Part shown: piece after piece, positions 6,450 to 10,375 of the stretch | How positions within the stretch are numbered: the stretch's first letter is position 1 | Layout: each line of letters opens with the position of its first letter | Assembly (NCBI GenBank): GCA_946886725.1 | Contig: CAMPJF010000028.1 | Coordinates: forward strand, 1 to 10,375 | Length of the DNA stretch: 10,375 bases | Source: an uncultured Candidatus Saccharibacteria bacterium | GTDB lineage: Bacteria; Patescibacteria; Saccharimonadia; Saccharimonadales; UBA6022 | Reading direction: 5' to 3' | Notes under the pieces: model-generated | What the model was told of the DNA's origin: nothing | What the model saw: only the letters and a program-made list of their open reading frames with translations | The model's database searches: none | Program-made: the position numbers and the translations under genes

Positions 6450-7979
6450 CTTGCGAGCGGCTTTGTCACGAATGATTGCGGCGGCACCCGAAAGACTTTC
6501 GATTACCCCAAGCTGTCGCAGGTGTGCACGAAGCTTATTGCGGGCGTGCGTCGTGGTAACGAGCTCTTGCCATGCCTGTTTTGGCTGGGAAAGTTTTCGC
6601 GTAACAACCTCGACGACGTCCCCATTCTGTAACGGCTTATCAAACGCATGTATGTTGCCATTGACGCGGAAACTGTAAGCGTGTTTTCCGATGTCGCTAT
6701 GAACAAGGTAGGCAAAATCTAGCGGTAATGCACCTTCGGGTAAATTATATAAATCACCCTTCGGCGAATAAACGAAAATACGGTTGCCGAACAAGTCAAT
6801 ATTTAGCTGATCTTGCGAGATATCTTCGTTATCGCGCAGGCGTTGAGCAACTTCTTGCATTTGCGTAATCCATTGTAGCTGAGCGGGCAAGGTGGCGGAC
6901 TGACCTTTGCGTTTTGCGTAGTCTTTGTTTGTTTTTTGCTCGTGATAATGGAAGCTCGCCGCGAGTCCACGTTCTGCGTATTCGTGCATCTCAAACGTGC
7001 GAATTTGGAACTCGACAATTTGCTTACTTGGCGTAATGACCGTCGTATGAAGGCTTTGGTAGCCGTTTGGCTTTGGAATCGCAATGTAGTCCTTTATGCG
7101 ACTGATCATTGGCTGGTACATGCTGTGGAGGATGCCAAGCGTACGATAGCAATCCTCTTTATTTTCTACGATTACCCGTAGCGCCATGAGGTCATAAATG
7201 TCATCGATATTATTGTCGACTTTTTGCATTTTTCTGTGCAGGCTGTAGATGCTTTTTACGCGGCCGTTGACGGCATATTTGATAGTATGTTTACCCAGCT
7301 CTGCTTCTACTTCTTCACGGACAATACCTAATTTTCGCGTACTTTTTCCTAGGCGCTTTTGCATTAAGTTTTTGAGTTTATGAAACTCTTCAGGATCGAG
7401 GTAGCTAAACGCAAGCTCTTCTATTTGCATACGAATGCGCCCCATACCTAAACGGTCGGCCATTGGGGCAAAAACCTCTAGGCTTTCGCGAGCGATCTTT
7501 TTTTGCTTTTCGGCGCTCATATGCTGCAGTGTCGACATATTGTGCAGTCGATCGGCGAGCTTGATGATGATGACACGTACATCCTGGCCAACGGCAATGA
7601 GAAGCTTTGATAGATTATCCTTTGTCTGTGGCAGGTAATTTGTTAAGTCCTGCATGCCAGCGCGAGCCTGCGATACCTTGGTGACGCCATCAACTAAAAA
7701 GGCGACATCACGACCAAACAAGTTTTCGATTTCACTTAATGTCGCGGAAGTATCCTCGACGGTATCATGTAGGACGCCCGCAAGGACGGTGTCGATATCC
7801 ATGCCCCAATCGACTAGCGTGTCAGCTACATGTAGTGGGTGAATAATGTACGGTTCGCCACTTTTTCGTTTTTGTCCAACGTGTGCCTTAGTCGCGAAGT
7901 CAATCGCATGCTCTAGTTCAAGGAGTTGATTCTCCTCATAGTGTGGTTTTGCATGTTCTAGCAGGTCGCGTTTTTTCAT
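6441..7979 (-). CDS. rel: Bifunctional (p)ppGpp synthetase/hydrolase, short Rel without ACT domain
   Basis: Rel/SpoT enzymes make and destroy the alarmone (p)ppGpp. The hydrolase (HD) domain is intact: H47, HDTVED (H71-D72, E75-D76) and KLADRLHNM (D143, N147). The synthetase domain is also intact: GRVKS (R240), YDLMALRVIV (D263), RIKD (294-297), NGYQSLH (Y307) and VEFQIRT (E323). RIKD is the basic RxKD form typical of bifunctional Rel rather than monofunctional RelA. A TGS domain follows (about 396-459: FGNRIFVYSPKGD, LPLDFAYLVHSDIG, NGDVVEVVT). The protein stops at 512 aa, whereas typical Rel is over 700 aa. The helical, zinc-finger/RIS and ACT domains used in ribosome contact and autoregulation are absent. 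The ATG at 7979 has no Shine-Dalgarno; a TATACT box 7 nt upstream predicts a leaderless mRNA. Confidence 0.96.
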   Translation of the reverse strand: MKKRDLLEHAKPHYEENQLLELEHAIDFATKAHVGQKRKSGEPYIIHPLHVADTLVDWGMDIDTVLAGVLHDTVEDTSATLSEIENLFGRDVAFLVDGVTKVSQARAGMQDLTNYLPQTKDNLSKLLIAVGQDVRVIIIKLADRLHNMSTLQHMSAEKQKKIARESLEVFAPMADRLGMGRIRMQIEELAFSYLDPEEFHKLKNLMQKRLGKSTRKLGIVREEVEAELGKHTIKYAVNGRVKSIYSLHRKMQKVDNNIDDIYDLMALRVIVENKEDCYRTLGILHSMYQPMISRIKDYIAIPKPNGYQSLHTTVITPSKQIVEFQIRTFEMHEYAERGLAASFHYHEQKTNKDYAKRKGQSATLPAQLQWITQMQEVAQRLRDNEDISQDQLNIDLFGNRIFVYSPKGDLYNLPEGALPLDFAYLVHSDIGKHAYSFRVNGNIHAFDKPLQNGDVVEVVTRKLSQPKQAWQELVTTTHARNKLRAHLRQLGVIESLSGAAAIIRDKAARKKK

Positions 7980-7986
7980 TGTCTTT

Positions 7987-7992
7987 AGTATA
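7987..7992 (-). promoter_or_regulatory. -10 box of rel, 7 nt from the ATG
   Basis: The minus strand reads TATACT (7992-7987), then 7 nt, then the ATG at 7979. No credible -35 is seen; the matching position falls in the T-tract of the upstream terminator (8010-8015). The spacing equals that of the ABC exporter promoter and predicts transcription from the start codon. Confidence 0.6.
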
Positions 7993-8009
7993 AAACACTA
8001 GTCATAAAT

Positions 8010-8034
8010 AAAAAACCACCCAAGGGATGGGTGG
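8010..8034 (-). terminator. Intrinsic terminator of the two-gene minus-strand unit
   Basis: On the minus strand CCACCC (8034-8029) pairs with GGGTGG (8021-8016) and is followed by TTTTTT (8015-8010). It ends 18 bp upstream of the rel -10 box, separating the small-gene unit from rel. Confidence 0.85.
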
Positions 8035-8039
8035 ATGGA

Positions 8040-8068
8040 GTGCGGGCGCCACAGTAGGGCGCCCGCAC
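8040..8068. repeat. GC-rich 11-bp perfect hairpin after the small-gene unit
   Basis: GTGCGGGCGCC (8040-8050) pairs perfectly with GGCGCCCGCAC (8058-8068) around a 7-nt loop. It begins 5 nt after the TAA of the 8074-8340 gene and sits 5 nt before the terminator stem. It has no T-tract of its own, so it may protect the mRNA 3' end or assist the following terminator. Confidence 0.75.
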
Positions 8069-8073
8069 GTGTG

Positions 8074-8340
8074 TTAGGGCTCGATGAGCTGCGTCAAATC
8101 TTCTTGATCTGCTATTGCCCAGGCGTATCTGACGACGACATTCCATCGACCATTCCGATGAGTCATCGTGATGATATGATGCAGACTGACGTCGGCTTCA
8201 GATATCGCCGTCGCTTCGCAAACAATAAGGTCATTGTGGTCACAGCTAACCTTAGTGATGCGTGCTCGGGCACGCTCGTTGTTGATCATGACGGCGATAA
8301 CTCGTTCGGTGCGAGGAGGTGCCAACTTGCCGTCGAGCAC
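8074..8340 (-). CDS. Unrecognised small protein; open frame extends upstream to 8541 without a start codon
   Basis: The gene is not recognised. From the GTG at 8340 it encodes 88 aa (VIAVMINNERARARITKV..., ending ...DLTQLIEP). The same frame stays open upstream to 8541, and the added 67 residues also look protein-like. A cationic, hydrophobic run RRLFLFAITLFASLV resembles a signal or membrane anchor and is followed by a polar, helix-prone segment (EESIADLDAQARWLAERV). There is no ATG, GTG or TTG between 8341 and 8541, and a TAG at 8542-8544 closes the frame. The extended frame overlaps the end of the upstream gene (8475-8783), offset by -1. The true protein may begin at an unusual codon, be made by frameshifting from the upstream gene, or be broken by an indel. 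The GTG at 8340 has no convincing ribosome site. Two hairpins follow the stop. Confidence 0.5.
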   Translation of the reverse strand: MLDGKLAPPRTERVIAVMINNERARARITKVSCDHNDLIVCEATAISEADVSLHHIITMTHRNGRWNVVVRYAWAIADQEDLTQLIEP

Positions 8341-8474
8341 ATGACTGACTCGTTCTGCTAACCATCTAGCTTGAGCGTCCAGGTCAGCAATACTCTCTTC
8401 GCATACCTTGGTTGGAATAGCGGTTTGCTTGGGCGTAGTAACCTGCCTTTTGTCGTAGAATAGCGTTATGCAAG

Positions 8475-8783
8475 CTACCTGTTTGTGGACGAGTGACGCG
8501 AATAAGGTGATAGCGAATAGGAAAAGTCGACGATACTGTAGCTACCTAATAGGCTCTCTGCATTTTTAATTGCAGCCAGTACTTTCTGCCTGATATCCTC
8601 ATCGGTCGCGTCCTTCGCAACGAGAACCCATCCCTTATCCCAGAGTTTAACCGGGCGCGAGAAGATTCGATTGCCGTGCGAACGAATGGTGATCGTATAA
8701 TCACATTTCTGGTCGCCTCGCTGAGCGGCTGTATCGAGCTCTTGGTAATGTGCTTCATCTTCGGCGATATCTATTTCGGACAT
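8475..8783 (-). CDS. Unrecognised small acidic N-terminal protein
   Basis: This 102-aa protein is not recognised. It has an acidic N-terminus (MSEIDIAEDEAHYQELD), a central segment with alternating polar and hydrophobic residues that should form strands (CDYTITIRSHGNRIFSRPVKLWDKGWVLVAKD split around a turn), a helix (EDIRQKVLAAIKNAESLLG) and a Ser/Tyr-rich tail (about 82-102). There is no signal peptide or membrane helix. It is supported as real by a near-consensus promoter at 8819-8847, giving a leader of about 28 nt. A weak AGG lies 6 nt before the ATG at 8783. Its 3' end overlaps the open frame of the next gene by 67 nt. A fused A-B product through a -1 shift is possible, in which case the Ser/Tyr tail would not be the true C-terminus. 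Confidence 0.65.
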   Translation of the reverse strand: MSEIDIAEDEAHYQELDTAAQRGDQKCDYTITIRSHGNRIFSRPVKLWDKGWVLVAKDATDEDIRQKVLAAIKNAESLLGSYSIVDFSYSLSPYSRHSSTNR

Positions 8784-8818
8784 TGTAGGCCTGACTCGAT
8801 AGGGAATATGATAAATAT

Positions 8819-8847
8819 ACTATAATAATTAAAACATATTCTGTCAA
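8819..8847 (-). promoter_or_regulatory. Near-consensus promoter of the two-gene minus-strand unit
   Basis: The minus strand reads TTGACA (8847-8842), a 17-nt AT-rich spacer, and TATAGT (8824-8819). The -35 box is perfect. It is back-to-back with the GAPDH promoter, the two -35 boxes being 4 bp apart. Confidence 0.75.
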
Positions 8848-8851
8848 TTTT

Positions 8852-8880
8852 TTGCAGAGATGCGGGCGGCAGTATATACT
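8852..8880 (+). promoter_or_regulatory. GAPDH promoter
   Basis: TTGCAG (8852-8857), a 17-nt spacer and TATACT (8875-8880) predict transcription from about 8887. The 35-nt leader contains a strong AAAGGAG at 8905-8911, 10 nt before the ATG at 8922. Confidence 0.65.
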
Positions 8881-8921
8881 GATGGTAATGCTAAAGCTTA
8901 TGTAAAAGGAGCGGGAATACA

Positions 8922-9941
8922 ATGAGTCAAGTTAAGGTGGCAATTAATGGGTTTGGTCGTATTGGCCGCAATGCCTTTAAGATCGCATTTGAGCGCAGCG
9001 ATATTGAAATCGTTGCAATTAATGATTTAACGGATACAAAAACACTAGCGCATTTATTAAAGCACGATTCATCGTACGGAACCTACCAGCACACTGTCGA
9101 TCATGACGAGAAGGGAATTATTGTCAATGGTAAGCACATTGCCGTTCTTGCTGAGATGGATCCTGCGAAGTTACCATGGCGTGATTACGCGGTCGATGTC
9201 GTTATCGAAAGCACAGGCTTCTTTGTTGATCCGGCGAAAGCCCGTGCGCATATCGATGGTGGTGGAGCGAAGAAAGTCGTCTTGTCTGCGCCTGCGAAGG
9301 GGGATGGTGCCGATACAATTGTCCTCGGTGTCAATGAGGACAAGATCGAAGGTTCAACCGAGGTTATTAGTAATGCTAGCTGTACGACTAACTGTATTAC
9401 GCCGGTCATGGCGGTGCTAGAGAGTCACTTTGGTATCGAAAAAGCAATGATGACCACTGTCCATAGCTATACGGCGAGTCAGAAACTGCAGGATGCGCCA
9501 GCAAAGGATCTCCGTGAGGCGCGAGCCGCCGCAGAAAATATCGTCCCGACGACAACTGGTGCAAGCATTGCGGCTGCACAGGCGCTTCCGGCGCTTCAGG
9601 GTGTCTTTGGCGGGTTGAGCGTTCGTGTTCCGACTCCAGTGGTCAGTATGAGTGACTTCTCGGTTGTTCTAAAACGCGACACGACGATTGATGAGATTAA
9701 AAACGTTTTCCGTGAAGCGGCAAAGCAGCCATTTTACCAAGGCATTCTTGATGTTACCGAAGAGGAACTTGTCAGCAGCGACTTCAAGGGCAACAGTCAC
9801 AGCGCAATCGTTGACCTGCCGCTAACGAATGTCGTTGGTGGTAATCTGATCAAAGTCGTCGCCTGGTACGACAATGAATGGGGCTACAGTAACCGTTTGG
9901 TCGAGTTAGTAGCCGACGCAGGTCGTGCACTTCGCGCTTAG
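8922..9941 (+). CDS. gap: Glyceraldehyde-3-phosphate dehydrogenase (phosphorylating)
   Basis: The 339-aa enzyme interconverts glyceraldehyde-3-phosphate and 1,3-bisphosphoglycerate with NAD in the cytoplasm. Visible are the Rossmann motif NGFGRIGR (9-16), D35 in AINDL (favouring NAD over NADP), the catalytic SNASCTTN (C154) and base H181 in VHSYT, the phosphate-binding TTTGAS (210-215) and R235 in VRVPTP, and the C-terminal WYDNEWGYS (315-323). TTGASIA replaces the TGAAKA of many bacterial enzymes, a variant I associate with GapB-like and CPR-type sequences. The ATG at 8922 is fixed by AAAGGAG at 8905-8911. It is a single-gene unit between its own promoter and a strong terminator, with no other glycolytic gene next to it in this window. 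Confidence 0.98.
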   Translation: MSQVKVAINGFGRIGRNAFKIAFERSDIEIVAINDLTDTKTLAHLLKHDSSYGTYQHTVDHDEKGIIVNGKHIAVLAEMDPAKLPWRDYAVDVVIESTGFFVDPAKARAHIDGGGAKKVVLSAPAKGDGADTIVLGVNEDKIEGSTEVISNASCTTNCITPVMAVLESHFGIEKAMMTTVHSYTASQKLQDAPAKDLREARAAAENIVPTTTGASIAAAQALPALQGVFGGLSVRVPTPVVSMSDFSVVLKRDTTIDEIKNVFREAAKQPFYQGILDVTEEELVSSDFKGNSHSAIVDLPLTNVVGGNLIKVVAWYDNEWGYSNRLVELVADAGRALRA

Positions 9942-9944
9942 TCA

Positions 9945-9981
9945 AGTAAAAAATCGCCAGTCAATCTGGCGATTTTTTACT
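9945..9981. terminator. GAPDH terminator, 16-bp perfect stem
   Basis: AGTAAAAAATCGCCAG (9945-9960) pairs perfectly with 9966-9981 around a 5-nt loop; the TTTTTT run is at 9973-9978. The A/T symmetry makes it work on both strands. It begins 4 nt after the GAPDH stop. Confidence 0.93.
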
Positions 9982-10008
9982 AAATTCATTAGATTGACAA
10001 GTAGAAGG

Positions 10009-10058
10009 AAAAACTGAAACTAACATGTCGGGCGCTAACGCCCGACATGTTAGTTTCA
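10009..10058 (-). terminator. 20-bp perfect hairpin with minus-strand T-tract
   Basis: Positions 10015-10034 are the exact reverse complement of 10039-10058, leaving a CTAA loop. The core is GGGCG/CGCCC. On the minus strand the stem is followed by G and TTTTT (10013-10009); on the plus strand there is no T-tract. It therefore reads as the terminator of the partial gene ending at 10075, although the stem is far longer than termination needs. Confidence 0.8.
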
Positions 10059-10074
10059 CGCGGGCGGCAGGGCT

Positions 10075-10375
10075 TTATCGGCTTAATGAAGATACTCCAC
10101 TAGTGAAGCTCCCGATACCCATCAGATACCAGAATGCGTACCATTTATTGGTTTCATTCTGGAAAATTGACACTGTATCGTCGCCATTGAATAGGTTGAC
10201 GATGAAATTTGGTACGGCAAACATGCCATGCAGAAGTCCATGCCACCAATTAGTGTGATTGGTGGGGTAGGAGTGTGGCAAGATACTGTTGTATTGCCAT
10301 ATAAACGCAATGACATAAATCGCTACAGCTGCAATGGCCGCGATTACGGCGATTCCAATTAATCCAAGCGGACGT
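10075..10375 (-). CDS. Small membrane protein, C-terminal fragment
   Basis: The frame is open from the window edge (codon 10372-10374) to the TAA at 10075-10077, giving about 99 residues of a protein whose start is outside. A hydrophobic helix rich in Ile, Ala and Val (LGLIGIAVIAAIAAVAIYVI) is followed by a Trp/His/Asn-rich segment (NHTNWWHGLLHGMFAVPN), a hydrophobic FIVNLF, then WYAFWYLMGIGSF, probably a last membrane helix. I recall small conserved bacterial membrane proteins with this order (HG...F...LF, then a WY...GI helix), but cannot name a function. A TTG at 10281 is inside the continuous frame and is probably not the start. It converges on GAPDH and ends 16 nt from its hairpin terminator. 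Confidence 0.7.
   Translation of the reverse strand, partial: RPLGLIGIAVIAAIAAVAIYVIAFIWQYNSILPHSYPTNHTNWWHGLLHGMFAVPNFIVNLFNGDDTVSIFQNETNKWYAFWYLMGIGSFTSGVSSLSR

Noticed and set aside
6451..7842. Several plus-strand frames of 60-85 codons opposite rel
   Set aside because: They are shadows of a gene with all catalytic motifs intact.
8035..8361. Plus-strand open frame of 108 codons
   Set aside because: It runs through the terminator and the GC-rich hairpin, lies opposite a better minus-strand frame, and has no ribosome site or promoter.
8862..8872. GCGGGCGGCAG occurs here and at 10060-10070
   Set aside because: An 11-base match is expected by chance several times in a window this size, and the contexts differ.
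9994..9999. Perfect TTGACA downstream of GAPDH
   Set aside because: No acceptable -10 box lies 16-18 nt downstream and no plus-strand gene follows.
1..10375. UGA-to-glycine recoding, CRISPR arrays, tRNA genes, insertion sequences
   Set aside because: No gene has an in-frame TGA, and I saw no direct-repeat array, cloverleaf or transposase.

Overview
The window looks like a compact chromosomal segment of a small-genome bacterium, most likely Patescibacteria/CPR and possibly Saccharibacteria. That placement is an inference from short intergenic gaps, mid-range base composition, a Rel protein that stops after its TGS domain, a GAPDH of the TTTGAxI type, and strong promoters lying directly against start codons. 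No gene contains an internal UGA, and the standard bacterial code fits every gene. I see no mobile element, CRISPR array, tRNA or rRNA.

Layout. Positions 1-299 hold the 3' end of a type II NADH dehydrogenase-like flavoprotein. It converges, across a hairpin, on a minus-strand four-helix membrane protein (377-1564) with a possible bacterial PH-like C-terminus. A divergent intergenic region rich in inverted repeats separates this from a full-length ABC exporter half-transporter (1719-3503). Next is a two-gene unit: a membrane-anchored FKBP-type prolyl isomerase and a thioredoxin-reductase-like flavoprotein (3591-5109). A minus-strand glycerophosphodiester phosphodiesterase (5102-5809) converges on it with an 8-bp overlap. 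It shares a very tight divergent promoter region with inorganic pyrophosphatase (5870-6400). Pyrophosphatase in turn converges on a bifunctional (p)ppGpp synthetase/hydrolase, Rel (6441-7979), and the two share a bidirectional terminator.

Upstream of rel, 8074-8783 holds two small unrecognised minus-strand genes under a near-consensus promoter. The second has an open frame that runs upstream into the first with no usable start codon, which is the strangest coding feature here. GAPDH (8922-9941) is divergent from them. It ends in a 16-bp terminator, followed by a 20-bp perfect hairpin that terminates a partial minus-strand membrane protein running off the right edge.

Functionally the segment is mostly housekeeping: redox carriers (NDH-2, TrxB-like), glycolysis (GAPDH), pyrophosphate removal, stringent-response control, export and extracytoplasmic folding. 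Promoters fall into two classes. One gives leaders with a Shine-Dalgarno site (FKBP, pyrophosphatase, GAPDH). The other places the -10 box 7 nt from the ATG, predicting leaderless mRNAs (ABC exporter, Rel). I did not find an obviously new defence or mobile system; the best candidates for novelty are the 8074-8783 gene pair and the 1565-1718 regulatory region.
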